The notes: generated from the letters alone by a model not told the origin. A stretch of DNA of 64,000 bases from Cordylochernes scorpioides (GCA_030710605.1 CP092871.1:67909887-67973886); one strand, 5' to 3'. Shown: positions 30,389 to 41,934, counted from the first letter of the stretch. Numbers and translations are program-made.

Positions 30389-30539
30389 ATAGTCGACAGG
30401 ATATTTACCTGTTTATTTTTTAAAATGGCAAAAGCAACATTTTCAAATTCAACTATGCAAATCCTTCACCTAAAAATGGTTCATTTACTAATATGCAAAT
30501 TTTTCAATCAAAAATAATCCTCTCCAATCAAAAATAGAC

Positions 30540-31170
30540 ATTTTCACCTACAAAAATAGCTCATTTCAACCGAGAAAATAGCCTTCTCCAAACAAACATA
30601 GCCTTCCTCACAAGCAAACATAGTCATCTCAGCAAACAACCATAACATCTTCCCTAACCATAGACAAATTACAATCAAAGATAGCCATCTACATTCAAAA
30701 ATACGATCTTCAATCAAACATAGCCTCAACAACAATCAAAAATAGCATTCTCCACAATCAAAAATAGCATTCTCCACAATCAAAAATAGCATTCTCCACA
30801 AGCAAACATAGCCTTCTCCACAAGCGAACATAGCCATCCCCAATCAAACATAACCCAATTCAAGCTAACATACCCATCCCCAATCAAACATAGCCCAATT
30901 CAAACGAACATAGCCATCCCCAATCAAACATAGCCCAATTCAAGCGAACATAGCCATCTTCAATCAAACATAGCCATCTTCAATCAAACATAGCCCAATT
31001 CAATCGAACATAGCCATCCCTAATCAAACATAGCCCAATTCAATCGAACATAGCCATCTCCAATCAAACATAGCCCAATTCAACGAACATAGCCATTCCC
31101 AAGCAAACATAGCCCAATCCATGCAAACATAGTTCTCCACAACCAAACATGGTCAACTTCAAGAAGACAT
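30540..31170 (+). repeat. Tandem array inside the LTR element, ~41-bp unit
   Basis: Units of caatcaaacatagcccaatt plus caagcgaacatagccatcc, with partial units; best between 30780 and 31110. It is CpG-poor and non-coding. Confidence 0.8.
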
Positions 31171-32645
31171 AGCCCTCTCTAGTCATCATCCGCTCCAACG
31201 CCTACCAGCTCCGGATATCTCCATCTCCTACCATATTCAGCAATTTCAAGCAGGCTTCTTCTATACAACCTTCTCCGGAAATCATCTGCAACACCGGTCA
31301 TCTACAGCCAACTCCAGCCAGCATCGTCCGACCCGAGGTACTTTGTATCCACCATATTTCGTAGTTTTCCTCATTTTAACTTTAAGTTATCACCCATTAT
31401 TTGCAATAGTTTTCAATCGCTGTTTGCTTATGGTAACATCCCTTTTGCCATTTCTTGAATATTTTTGCCATTTAAATAATGCCATCCTTTGAATAATTAT
31501 AAAATTCCATATTTTCTTTGCTAAATTAGTTCTATATCTCTCCTAAATATATTCAATTCCATATTATACTTTTAAACCTTTTAAATAAAATTAAACCTTT
31601 AGCACCATAACAATTTGTAACCCATATGTAAAACGGTCGGCCGGGAACACAACAACAACAAAATATCATATATTTCTCACATCTTCAATCTTTAATAAAA
31701 ATAATCTTTGTTAATCATATTTTCCATTATATATTTTCGTTAATGACCACAATACCTTATTGCTTCACATTTCTATCTTATATTTGAAATTCCCAAACTT
31801 TTAATATTTTGATATTTTTCTTATTTAATCTCATTACTTAATGTTATTATTTTTAAAATTTTCATTTTTACCCCCATTGTTTATTTCCTATATAAATATC
31901 CGAAAGCGTACCTAACTAATATGTAAATTTAGCGATACCAACATATGTAAATTTTAACTTTTGTTTTTGTTCACCTTGATTCTTTTTTTTTTCAATGCCC
32001 ATTCTTTATTCTTAACATTAATTTCATTTATATTTACATGTCCATTCCTTGTTTTCACATTTGCCTTTTGTACATAAACTTTTTCCCAACTTCTTGCTTT
32101 TCACAAATGCCCTTCTTCTTATATAATCATCAAATGTTTCCACCTATCCTTTACAAATGTAATTTTCATATTGTTTTCAATGTTATTCATCATTTTTCAT
32201 TTATATACTTTTGTAAATATCATGCATTTTTATTATTTCTAAGAATGTCATTTTCTCATGTTTTTCCCAATCTATTGGCTCACAACAAGCCAATATGATC
32301 AAGGGATATCATCTTTTTTTTCTAACTTTTAATTTTCATTCATTTTATTTTTCTTCCACATTTCTAATATTATATATGTGTATCATTTTTCCTTGTCTAT
32401 TTCCAATCTATTGGTTCACAATAAGCCAATACGATTATGGAACACCTTTTTTTCTCTCTAACAATCATTACATTATGTATCACTTTGTACTTTCCTGTCT
32501 ATTGGTTACCATATTTAAAACCAATATGATAAGTGAATATCACCTCTCACCTTTCTTTCTAATCATTTTATCTTTTTTTTAAAGCTATATTTTTTTATCA
32601 CTTTTCTCTGAATTAACCCATATTATTTTCTTCACAGGGGGGAAA

Positions 32646-33060
32646 TTTTATATAAAAATATTATTTTATTTTAAATTATATAATTTCATAGATATAAATA
32701 CTCTGTTTAAATCGACCGCCAGAGGTCACGCTTTGCATATAAAAACTTGTTGTTGTTCTATTCCGTTGGTCGGCTACAATCTTTGTACATTATGTAAATA
32801 ATCTTTTGTTTTCCTTATTCTTCTCGCTTTAAGCCAGGCAGTACTTTTTACCAAATTATGTTTCTATATATTCCTCTTTAGCACAATAAAATCAATTACT
32901 GATCAAAACCATTTTTATTATTATTCTATCAAGAATTTAACCACGACTGCATCACCCATACCATATAGTACTAAAAAGAACCAGCAAATAACTGCATTAC
33001 CATAATCCTCAACATGATCAAAATACAACCAGAAAATCTCTTTTTTTTTTTAATATAAGA
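32646..33060 (+). repeat. 3' LTR
   Basis: Matches 29976-30388 with a few substitutions, a CT insertion near cctctttagc, and variation in the T-run. The first bases read TTTTA instead of TGTTA. Confidence 0.75.
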
Positions 33061-33084
33061 TATATATGTTTTGAAAATAGAGCA

Positions 33085-33215
33085 ATTCATAAATAGATAT
33101 TCAATTAAAAGGCATATATTGGATCAAAATATAATGTATATACCAATATTTCAGTTGGCTGAACGCCAACCTTTTTCATGGTATTATAAAATATTTATGT
33201 TAACAACAAACTCAG
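33085..33215 (-). repeat. Family G hammerhead-like repeat, single arm
   Basis: Minus strand: CCATGAAAAA, GGTTGGC-GTTCA-GCCAACT, GAAATATTGG. Flank aaggcatatattggatcaaa is as in 24905. Core 1 is degraded. Confidence 0.55.
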
Positions 33216-33618
33216 CGCCACATAACGTCAATAGAATTAATTTTAAAAATATTCTTTGCCTAATTTTCAATGGGGAGGGATATGTATGTATAGCTTTGTG
33301 TGACATTTAAGGAAGGTGATAGGAACTAAGGTAGATGTTGTTAAGTGACTCTGTCGTTAAGCGAACATCCTAGTATACATATTGAAGGTCTTAGGTAGTA
33401 GTTGTATGTAAATAAATTTTATTATACAAGTGTGTGTGTAGTATTTAGAAATATAAACTATAAGGTTGTCCCAAAAGTTCGTATTTTTCTTAAATCGTTG
33501 TTTTTCTTATTACTTGGCGAATAATATTATTACGGCCAATACATAATAATACAATTACCTATACATAATACAAAGACATTATACTTATAATTAATAGGCT
33601 AATCCCCCTTAATAGAAT

Positions 33619-33687
33619 GTTCAAATCTAAAAGCTTGAGGGATGAAACTGCAAAAGAAACTCATTCCTCAAGCTTTTAGATTTGAAC
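33619..33687. repeat. 22-bp perfect inverted repeat
   Basis: gttcaaatctaaaagcttga plus gg, a 25-base spacer, then the exact inverse ending gatttgaac. Class unknown. Confidence 0.7.
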
Positions 33688-33737
33688 AAAGACATTATAC
33701 AATACGGTGAATAATATTATGGCGAATAATATTGGTA

Positions 33738-33835
33738 TTTCAGTTCTTAAAATTAAAGATACTTCGGCCAGTAAATATTTTTATTACCTCGACGTTTCGA
33801 CAAAAATCTTTTGTCCTCGTCAGGAATGAATTTTT
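33738..33835 (-). ncRNA. Hammerhead-like ribozyme with GAAACGTC, copy 2
   Basis: Minus strand: CTGACGA (33817-33823), an extra G, stem II GACAAAA/TTTTGTC, GAAAC and GTC at 33791-33793. It is followed by the same 3' tail as the 20437 copy (attaaagatacttcggccag on the plus strand). Core residues intact; stem III is one C-G pair beyond A-U. Confidence 0.65.
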
Positions 33836-33904
33836 ACGATTGGTATTTTAATTTTTGCAAGTGTTTGCGAACTTTTGGGACAACCTTGTATTTAGTGCGA
33901 CTTT

Positions 33905-34030
33905 ATATCTCTCTTCTCAATTAAAACAATTTCATACTGTTCTTATTGTAGTAATAAATAATATTAAGTGATTCTAGCTCATCAGCGATGAACCTCCCAG
34001 AGGTTTCGTCAGTTTAACTAACTAGACCGT
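33905..34030 (-). mobile_element. CTGATGAG/CGAAA MITE, diverged
   Basis: ttcttattgtagtaataaat, tagctcatcagcgatgaacc and gaggtttcgtcagtttaac. Confidence 0.5.
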
Positions 34031-34034
34031 GTCA

Positions 34035-35005
34035 ACTCTAGTAGTTGGTTCCTAATATTCGTCTTATTGGGCAATAGTAAGGTTTTCTATCTGTAAAAAA
34101 GGAAACATGCTACTATAGCCTATCTAAATAATACGCAAATTGTTATCCTTTATTCAAGGTTTTTCCTTGAAGTAGACTAGAAATAAGACTTTTACACCAT
34201 TATACAGAATATGTATCCTTATATTAATTCATATATCATCATATCATATATTATCCTTATCATATATACTGTATTTCTGTCAATCATATATTAAAAAGCA
34301 CCACTCAATTCAAATTTTTCTTCCTTTTCATTCTAAATTCTTTAATTGTGCTTTGAATTCCTAAGAAAACTCGAAGAATTGCCTTGAATCTCTACTTAGA
34401 GTTCTTACAATTCCTAGTGAAACGAGTGAATAAAATTCGAAAGGAAGCATGGCACTCAATTGAAATTAAGAGGTATTAATTATTATTAATCCTTTTTTAC
34501 TATTCCTAGCGTATTTCTAACACACAGCTTAGTTCACAGCTGATGCAGCACCTCGCTGCATCAGGGAATTGATGTGATAAAGGCGATAACGTAATATTTA
34601 ACCAATCTTTTTATTTGTTCCCAGATGGGCAATAGCCCTTCCTTTCCCTTGAAGCCATTGAAAGAAAGAAAAACAATGAAACTGGATCCATCGGATTTAT
34701 TGTACCAGCACGACCACAAATCGTAGCTCACGATTGGTAGCCATCTCAATTCTATATGATAGCTTTATTTCTTTTGTCTGAGATTTATTTCTCTGAGAGA
34801 CTTTCTGCGTCGAAAGTCAGGATATTCTTCTTTATTTCGGATTATTTAATTTTTCTATCTATATGTGACTGTTACTCTGATGATAGAATCTTATAGTTTA
34901 GTATTGATACATTTAGAAAAAAATAAATCCCTCCCTATTTATTATCTCCAGTCAATCATATGTAGAGTTTGTGGATCTTAAGCTTTTTGCTGATGTCGAA
35001 TAATA
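34035..35005. other. No gene seen; small perfect hairpin
   Basis: Mostly unique AT-rich sequence. A perfect 10-bp hairpin CTGATGCAGC-acctc-GCTGCATCAG is at 34540-34564, in otherwise unremarkable context. Confidence 0.4.
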
Positions 35006-35009
35006 GATT

Positions 35010-35205
35010 GTCGAGTCTGCGAATGATCGGTCCTTCTACAGAAGTACATAAAACGTATAAACGTCGTTGAGATGTTAACCCATTTAAATATCCACTATAC
35101 GTTATTTAAATGTGTATATAAATCAGTTAGCATCTTAACGGCGTTTATATGTTTTATGTACTTCGGTAGAAGGGCAGAGATGCCTGAAACCTTGATATTA
35201 CGTTT
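35010..35205. repeat. Fold-back, family C
   Basis: Arms: ggtccttctacagaagtaca, aaaacgtataaacgtcgttg, atgttaacccatttaaat; the right arm is the inverse and ends cggtagaagggcagagatgc, ctgaaaccttg. Centre about 10 bp. Confidence 0.65.
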
Positions 35206-35456
35206 AATAAAGATAAACACATCTTCAGAAACCTGTAGCATTGTTTGATTAAAATCCAGATTTAAATCAATTGATATTAATACATAAAATCGCTAAATTT
35301 ATCAAAACGACAATCCATCTATCGTTATACCAACAGTGCCTTGCACATGGGTAGAGCTTGTATAATTGAAAAGAATCCTGACTTTCGAGACGAAATACCT
35401 CAGTAAACTAAACAGCACAAATTTACATAGAGCCCCCAACCAATCATGAAATCATA

Positions 35457-35678
35457 TGTTGTGCATTAGCATATGTTTCTTGTATTTTGCATAGTTGTTT
35501 TTTATGCTATTTTGCATAGGTATCAATTGTGCCTTTGTAAGATATAAATACCGTTGTAATTTTAGAGCGACAGTCGAGTAGCACGTTAAGTCAGTCTTGT
35601 ATCTTATCTTGTGTTGGCAATAAAAAGCCTTATTTGCTCACGCAGTCGTGTTGGTAAATGCAGAGACACGACGACACA
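35457..35678 (+). mobile_element. Candidate solo LTR, family 2
   Basis: Starts TGTTGTGCATTAGC and ends acgacaca. TATA-type gatataaataccg at about 35540 and ggcaataaaaagcc (AATAAA) at about 35619 are about 75 bp apart, as in short LTRs. A copy in reverse orientation is at 52447-52656 with matching ends, which defines the boundaries. Confidence 0.65.
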
Positions 35679-35679
35679 T

Positions 35680-37200
35680 ACAAAGACTCAGAACGACATA
35701 CGAATACCAAATGGTATTAAGTGAAATCGATAGTGTCATATATTGTAAATGAATATTGATAGATTCCTATACAAAGTTTTACATAACTGAATGGATGAGA
35801 TTTGAGGAAGAACCAAGAGGATACAAATTATCAAAACAGCTTCTAACCTCGGTTGTTAAAAATCTTAATAACTTTTTTGACCTTAAATCATTAATAAACA
35901 ACGTAATTTAATGTTTTCCCTCTTATATCGTCTCCAAACTTGGTTTGATAAATATATTCAACTTAAATAATGACAATTCAGCAACTATTCAATTTATGAT
36001 AGCTTATCCTTGGCTGGGTGAAGATACAAATCCTATCCCTAAATTGAGATGGTAGTGCTGTACTCCACGTTCTCTCTGTCAAACACCTTTTAGAGTAAAA
36101 TTATTATTATTTATTAATTAGGAATGGAAGGTAGTTATGAAACATTTGAATCGAATAATGTTCAATGTTTATTTACATGATTATGTCTTTATAAAGTCAG
36201 TTCTTTAGTTACTAATGTACATTAGGGGTTGGAATTAGATTTTATGTTTAAACGTTTACCTATCAGTAGATGCCTTTTTTAACACAACTTATTTGTACCG
36301 CTGAACCGGGATACATTGTCTTATTATTATATTTTTTTTTGCAAAACAAACCAAAATTATTATTATTAAGTTTAATACACATATTTTTTATGATTTATGG
36401 TGTTAAATTTATTCTTTTGCTCCTTTTATCTCTCTCTTTTGGCCACGCATGCGCAATTCATTTTGTTTTCAGCTCTGGCGTGTGGAAATTGGAATTCCAC
36501 CATTAGCTAAATTTATTTGCTCACTAACATTTCACTAAACTAATTGTAAATATCCTATAAGAAAAAAAGTAATGTCATTAAAAAACATCAAACAAAACCT
36601 TGTTTACCATGTTTTAATGCTAAATCTTAAAGAAGTTGTACCTTTAGCATGTATATATCTAGATTCAGACAATAACTCAAGTGCGTAAATGGAAAAATTA
36701 TTACTTCCACAATCGATATAAAATTGGCGCAAATTACTTTTAAAATGGGAAAGAAATAAATTCACAATTTGTAAGCTTTATGAGCCAAGTACCAGCTCGC
36801 CTCTCGAGGGGCAGAAGTGGGAACTAAAATTGACTTTTGTTTATTTACACTCCGTTTAAAGTGATGTCACGTGTGTATTGATAAGTTGATAGCTAATTAT
36901 ATCAATTCTGTTTCTCTCTTTGAACTGGATGTAAATATGACAAAATCTGGTTTAGTTCCAACTTTGGCCACTCGAGCGCCTCAGTCGAGCTGATATTTGG
37001 CCTATAAAGCTAGGCCTATTAGCTTTGGCCTATAAATGAATCGTCATTTGATATTTTTATTTACTTAAACTATAGAAGGCGTGTGTGCGCGTGAGCTTTT
37101 TTAATAACCAACTCTTTAATTATATAATTAATAGAGACATAGATATTTTGTTTACTTTTAAATAAAGTGAATCCTTAAAATTATAATAAACATAGCATAG
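35680..37200. other. Long stretch without a supported gene
   Basis: A 78-codon AT-rich ORF at 36270-36506 is hydrophobic but has no recognisable motif. A short mariner-MITE fragment lies at 36625-36680 (aagaagttgtacctttagca). Palindromic ggcctataaagctaggccta is near 37000. Confidence 0.35.
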
Positions 37201-37204
37201 ATTA

Positions 37205-37410
37205 CATCTTTATGCCTTGATGGACCTCATTAGATTGTATGGAAGTCTGTTTTGGCATATTCTCTTTGGTCACATCTTTATAGCTTCATGGATACTTTCA
37301 TCAGATTGTATGGAGATCTATTATGTCACATTCCTCTTTGGTTTCCATCTTCCTGGCTTCATGGACACCATCATCATGTTACATGGAAGTCTGTTTTAGC
37401 ACATTTCATA
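37205..37410 (+). repeat. Three-unit tandem repeat, ~73 bp
   Basis: Units share gattgtatggaagtctgttt, ctttggtcacatcttta and cttcatgga. All three frames are open by chance, giving overlapping ORFs of about 60 codons. Confidence 0.65.
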
Positions 37411-37496
37411 TTAGCAATGCAACCAACGATCATAAAAACCTTTGGGAAATGACAAAATTATCACGTAATGAATCTGAAAAATCTCTCTATATATAT

Positions 37497-37910
37497 ATTA
37501 TATAAAAATTATTTTATTCCAAAATTATAATTTATAGAACAAATTACTCTGTTTAAATCGACCGCCAGACATCGCAGCTTGCTCTATATAAAACTTTTTG
37601 TTGTTGTTACCCCTTGACCTGCTCAAAACTTTTGTACATATGTAAATATGTATTTTGGTTTATTTATTCTAATCGCCTTAAAACAGGTAGTACTTTAACA
37701 AATTATGTCTTTTGTGTTCCATAAGCTCAATTAAAGCTAATTCTGATCTGAATTTTTTTTTATTATTATTATTACCACGCGCGCGACTGCAATATCACAT
37801 ACTCATGGATTCCAAGATCAAGAAAATGACCAATAATTCTTCTACAATAAAAAAAAAGCTTATCTCAATAATATTCAAAAACAGAAGAAAATCTTATTTA
37901 TACATATAGA
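37497..37910 (+). mobile_element. Solo LTR related to the 29976-33060 element
   Basis: Shares attatataaaaattatttta, ctctgtttaaatcgaccgcc, aggtagtactttaacaaatt and the 3' part with an A-run, with about 20% divergence by eye. No second copy flanks it. Confidence 0.65.
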
Positions 37911-37964
37911 AATTAGTAAATTTAATTGTATTTTCAGGAACAGGCCAATATATTTAAAATACAA

Positions 37965-38278
37965 TATAACGCGGCTGATGATTGTAAAACGAAAATTGAA
38001 ATTATACCGCGAATGTTTCTTTTATAAAAATCGAAATTTATTTTCAAAGAGAAATAGCGACATTTCTAACTTTGAGGATGAGGTATGGAAAGGTGAAACA
38101 TGAAGAGTAATGGCGAACGGAAAAATAAAAAGTGTCCAGGGGCGGGAATCGAACCCACACCCTTCTGCTTACCGGGCAGGTGTCTTGTCCACTCGGCTAC
38201 CCTGGACACTTTTTATTTTTCCGTTCGCCATTACTCTTCATGTTTCACCTTTCCATACCTCATCCTCAAAGTTAGAAA
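37965..38278. mobile_element. tRNA-capped fold-back element, right arm truncated
   Basis: Left arm tataacgcggctgatgattg, taaaacgaaaattgaaatta, then tctaactttgaggatgaggt and gaacggaaaaataaaaagtg. The arm runs directly into the tRNA-like core, then the inverse follows and stops at aaagttagaaagg. In this copy the tRNA-like sequence lies on the minus strand. Confidence 0.8.
38134..38207 (-). tRNA. tRNA-like sequence, anticodon loop GGT, inside a fold-back element
   Basis: Minus strand: acceptor TCCAGGG/CCCTGGA plus G-1:C73; A box tagccgagtgg; anticodon stem CTGC/GCAG with loop CCGGTAA; T arm GTGGG-TTCGATT-CCCGC. The D stem has one mismatch (GCC with GAC). The ORFs crossing it are incidental. Confidence 0.65.
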
Positions 38279-38499
38279 GGCCAATATATATAGCTTAAAA
38301 AATGACATTAAAAAGTTCTTTGTTAAAGCGAACCTAGAAACAATCTCAGGTTGAATTAAATGAAAGAATTCTTTAAAATTGTGATTTCAAAGCTAATAAC
38401 TGTCCAGTAACTAACTGAAAGTATAAAGAAAAATATGATTTAATTGCAATCATGAGATAAAGTTTTTATAAATTATGTAAATATAATAATATTCATTAT

Positions 38500-39445
38500 T
38501 TTTAAGGCGCACTTTGGAAAAACCCAAGCAATTAATCTGGGCATTGCTAAAGATGCAGAATATTGGCGCTGTTTTAAAAGCCAAACTTTGTGAAAGATAA
38601 AGAATTGATCAGGGCAGCATCAAGGCTGCAAGATATGGCCACTAGCTTTTAGAGGCTGCTCTTTGTGAAAAATCAAGAATTGATCAGGGCAGCATCAAGG
38701 CTGCAAGATATGGCCACTTGTTTTTAGAGGCTGCTCTTTGTGAAAAATCAAGAATTGATCAGGGCAGCATCAAGGCTGCAAGATATGGCCACTTGTTTTT
38801 GGAGGCTGCTCTTTGTGGAAGATCAAGAATTGATCAGGGCAGCATCAAGGCTGCAAGATATGGCCACTTGTTTTTAGAGGCTGCTCTTTGTGAAAAATCA
38901 AGAATTGATCAGGGCAGCATCAAGCTGCAAGATATGGCCACTTGTTTTTAGAGACTGCTCTTTGTGAAAAATCAAGAATTGATCAGGGCAGCATCAAGGC
39001 TGCAAGATATGACCACTTGTTTTTAGAGGCTGCTCTTTGTGAAAGATCAAGAATTGATCAGGGCAGCATCAAGGCTGCAAGATATGGCCACTTTTTTTTT
39101 AGATGCTACTCTTTGTGAAATATCAAGAATTTATTAGGACAGCATCAAGGCTGCAAGATATGGCCGCTAGTTTTTAGAGGCTGCACTTTGTGAAAAATCA
39201 AGAATTGATCAGGGCGGCACCAAGGCTGCAAGATATGGCCGCTAGTTTTTAGAGGCTGCACTTTGTGAAAGATCAAGAATTGATCAGGGCAGTATCAGAG
39301 CTGCAAGATATAGCCGCCAGCTTTTAAAAGCCAAACCGTGTGAAATCTCAAGGAATTTGATCAGGATAGAACAACGGATAAAAGATAGGTCCGCCAATTT
39401 TTAGAGGCCGCGCTTTGCAAAAGTTCAAGAAATTGATCAGAACGC
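38500..39445 (+). repeat. 75-bp tandem satellite
   Basis: About 12 units of gaattgatcagggcagcatc, aaggctgcaagatatggcca, cttgtttttagaggctgctc plus ttgtgaaaaatca. Because 75 is a multiple of three, frames stay open across perfect units (25-residue repeat FLEAALCEKSRIDQ...), until a 1-base loss at about 38923. Confidence 0.95.
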
Positions 39446-39606
39446 CACCACGACTACAAGATCTATAAATATATTGTAGGTTAAGCTTTATATAGGCAAG
39501 TAACATGTTATCTAATAATATATTATATAAAATATATGTTACCTATACGAAATTGTATTTCGATATACTCACAATATTGCCCCCTTCATATTATATATTT
39601 TTTCAG

Positions 39607-39786
39607 TGTAAAAGAAATCCAAAAACTCTCAAAACGTTACCAGTTTTATCGTCACCGAAAATATTAAACCTTTCCGAATCGAGGGCATTGGAAAAAATAA
39701 AGAAAGCCTTAAACCATCTTCCCTTTAGTCAGATAACTTATCGTTGTGCCTCCCACAGCAGAATAGTGTTGATCGTATTGATATAA
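39607..39786 (+). CDS. Low-confidence candidate terminal exon
   Basis: A pyrimidine-rich acceptor-like tattttttcag at 39596-39606 precedes a frame reading CKRNPKTLKTLPVLSSP and ending at TAA. It contains SRALEKIKKALNHLPF. The sequence is lysine-rich and could be chance in AT-rich DNA; no family recognised. Confidence 0.2.
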   Translation, partial: CKRNPKTLKTLPVLSSPKILNLSESRALEKIKKALNHLPFSQITYRCASHSRIVLIVLI

Positions 39787-40139
39787 TGAGGGTCAAAATT
39801 TAGAACTCCGAAGTAAAATATTCAACCCAAATTAAAGCCAAACAGAATATACTGTCACCAATTTTTTAAATTTCAAAATAAGGAAAAACCGTGATATCAT
39901 CACCAACAGCAAAAAGCGAGAAAGATAATATCGCAGGGTCTTTTCCATATCGGCATCGGCTACGAGTCAAACTTAGCAGAGATTTCCAGAAAGTTAAACA
40001 CCTTTAAAATGTAGCGGTGATGTAAAAAGAGAGCATCATCACCGTATTGGACACAACATAGAGGTTTTTTAACGTCATTTAAACAAGATGGTTTAAATAA
40101 CGCCTCACTCGGAAAGACCAACAGGTGGAGAAATAGTAT

Positions 40140-40620
40140 AAACCGTCGGGATATTTGACTGCCACTACCCGGGATCGAATCCCGAAATGGGAACTTTTTT
40201 CTGAAGAAACTAGTGCTTAATGACCCCCAATTCTTTCGAAATTCCAAACCCACCAGTAAGTACAAGTAACCGAACGGAACTTTGGCACATTTGTAAATTC
40301 AAAAGTAAAACTGTGCTTTCTAAATATGTAATGTAGTTCATACAGTAAAAGAGAGAACGTTCATTCGCTAACTCACCACCATGATTATTATGGCCTGTAC
40401 CATATGTACTTGGGTGAAAATAATAAATATATGGAGACCGATCAAATGGTTTACACTTAAAGTAAAAGAGAGAGAAGCGCACTCGCTAACTCCCCACCAT
40501 GATTTTCATGGCCTGTACCATATGTATACTTATGGGAAAATAATAATAATAAACGTATGGAGACAGATCCAATTTCTACATTACGTTTAAAAACTAGTGT
40601 ATTATTTCTAATCAGATAAG
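40140..40620 (+). mobile_element. tRNA-derived SINE with duplicated tail
   Basis: B-box region ccactacccgggatcgaatc at about 40163, body aagtaaccgaacggaac, then two tandem copies of the tail (cgctaactcaccaccatgat and cgctaactccccaccatgat) at about 40364 and 40482. Confidence 0.7.
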
Positions 40621-40721
40621 CGCTCAAATTTGACCATCACCTGCGCGACGGAATCATGTTATATTACAAACATATTTAGCAGAATATGAGAAAATATGTA
40701 AATATATAGATTAATAATACA

Positions 40722-40895
40722 ATATTATGCGTCTTATGATTGTAGAACGACATTTGAAAATTATCCCGCATGTGTTTCTTTTGAACGAAAAATCGAAATT
40801 TATTTTAAGGAGAAACAACGGTTATTTCTCCTTAAAATAAATTTCGATTTTTCGTTCAAAAGAAACACATGCGGGATAATTTTCAAATATAGATT
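40722..40895. mobile_element. Fold-back element reduced to its arms (tRNA-like core lost)
   Basis: Left arm ttgaaaattatcccgcatgt, gtttcttttgaacgaaaaat, cgaaatttattttaaggaga; the right arm is the exact inverse, with a centre of only about 10 bp (aacaacggtt). This is the same family as 26636-26987. The ~65-bp arms are almost perfect, suggesting a recent origin or gene conversion. Confidence 0.75.
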
Positions 40896-41015
40896 AATAG
40901 TTTCATATTTTAGATTCCAATAATATAGTATATGTAAATATTATTTAAATTTAAAAAATAATTATTAAAATTAGATAATATTAGAGTTTAACTTAAATAT
41001 TATTGTTGTTTTTAG

Positions 41016-41039
41016 GTGGGAAGCCGACGAATGAAGAGG
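41016..41039 (+). CDS. Candidate 24-nt microexon
   Basis: A T-rich tract (tattgttgtttttag) is followed by gtgggaagccgacgaatgaa plus gagg, then a consensus donor GTAAGT at 41040-41045. The 24 nt are GC-rich with two CpGs in strongly AT-rich surroundings. In the frame that starts with two bases of a split codon it reads GKPTNEE and ends one base into a codon. That phase fits the candidate exon at 61072, giving G then DKPREFSADIDN and a stop. Chance remains possible for so short an exon. Confidence 0.5.
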
Positions 41040-41044
41040 GTAAG

Positions 41045-41575
41045 TAAATATCTAATGACGTATTATTCCTTATTGTTGATCACTGTGTTTATACTACGTA
41101 TTTAGAGACTAGTTGATCTAGGGTTCCCAACGTATATAGGTTTCATCTTACCTACCTTATAGTTAGCTGGAGGACATTATATACAAGAATTGTGGACTTA
41201 AAGGAATTCTTGGTTAAACGATATCAAGTATATAGTTTAAACGTATATTGTCTGGATTGTGATTGCTGCTGTCCTTCAATTATTGGTTGGAAATTATCAT
41301 TACAAGATGTAGACTCATCAATCCTCAAAAGGTTTAATGTATGACATTTTTGGAGGCCCATTGTCGCCTTTTTTAAAGGTGGAAAAGCGAAGTTTGTCTT
41401 TTGTCGATCTATTTCCTGGTACATTGGTACATATAAGCAAGGTGGCTGGCGTCGCATCGTGTTTGGGATGTAATACGTACAGTGGGCCACAGCATTCGAT
41501 CGCGAATAAAATGATTTTTTATATATGTCATACTACAATCAACAGCAGTCATGGGCCCAAGTGGTTTCAGCGTTA
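41045..41575. other. Unassigned DNA, possibly intronic
   Basis: The segment 41335-41400 (ggcccattgtcgcc, aaggtggaaaagcgaagt) resembles the diverged hammerhead-type repeat at 43660-43790. Nothing else is recognised. Confidence 0.35.
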
Positions 41576-41579
41576 GGGT

Positions 41580-41720
41580 TTCTACATAAAGAACGAGGTA
41601 GGCTGGTGACACCTAAGAAAGGCCAGACACCAACAACGAAGTCGAGGTCTTTTATTGTATGAATTCAATGAATGAATGGCACACTGGTCTTTATATACAA
41701 ATATAGCTAGGAAAGTTTTG
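41580..41720 (-). mobile_element. Possible LTR fragment
   Basis: The minus strand has tatataaagaccagtgtgcc followed about 40 bp later by acaataaaagacctcgactt, a TATA-to-AATAAA arrangement typical of a compact LTR R region. The ends cannot be set and no second copy is present. Confidence 0.3.
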
Positions 41721-41934
41721 CAATATGTCTTTCATTTTACACAATCTTTCAAAATACTTTGGACCACAGTCAATAGATATCACTTCATCCTCTCTTCGAA
41801 GACACTACCAACTCGTGTCTTCAGGGAGCTACATACAAACTACATATAGCGCAGAATTGACCAATATTTTTGCCTTTTTGGTCCATACGATGACATTACT
41901 AATACTTTACCATTTCACAGTTTGAAAAGGGTTG

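Larger units (their letters stand above)
29976..33060 (+). mobile_element. Non-autonomous LTR retrotransposon, both LTRs present
   Basis: LTR-like direct repeats at 29976-30388 and 32646-33060 are about 98% alike by eye. A purine tract (caggggggaaa, 32635-32645) lies immediately before the right one, the position of a polypurine tract. The 2.26-kb interior has no gag or pol ORF, only AT-rich DNA and a tandem array, so replication enzymes would have to be supplied in trans. The orientation is plus, given the tract. A primer-binding site after 30388 is not obvious. Confidence 0.75.
33463..33886. mobile_element. Mariner-type MITE with nested insertions
   Basis: Ends AGGTTGTCCCAAAAGTTCG and the exact inverse cgaacttttgggacaacct, a terminus common in mariner elements (family knowledge), preceded by TA. 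Inside lie a palindrome (33619-33687) and a hammerhead-type repeat (33738-33835), so the original element was short. Confidence 0.75.

Noticed and set aside
30540-31170. Possible CRISPR array
   Set aside because: The repeats are contiguous or partly duplicated without unique spacers, and the region is inside a eukaryotic LTR element.
32038-32582. Hydrophobic ORFs inside the LTR element
   Set aside because: Strong AT and pyrimidine bias, no gag/pol/env motifs; best explained by composition.
34540-34564. Perfect 10-bp hairpin containing CTGATG as a hammerhead or terminator
   Set aside because: No GAAA or cleavage site nearby, and a 10-bp hairpin is not rare at this scale.
36270-36506. 78-codon hydrophobic ORF as a membrane protein gene
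   Set aside because: AT-rich, no signal or family motif, no splice or promoter evidence.
38718-38951. ORF with a 25-residue repeat
   Set aside because: The 75-bp satellite keeps frame by length alone. The frame ends at the first unit with a single-base loss, and other units contain stops.
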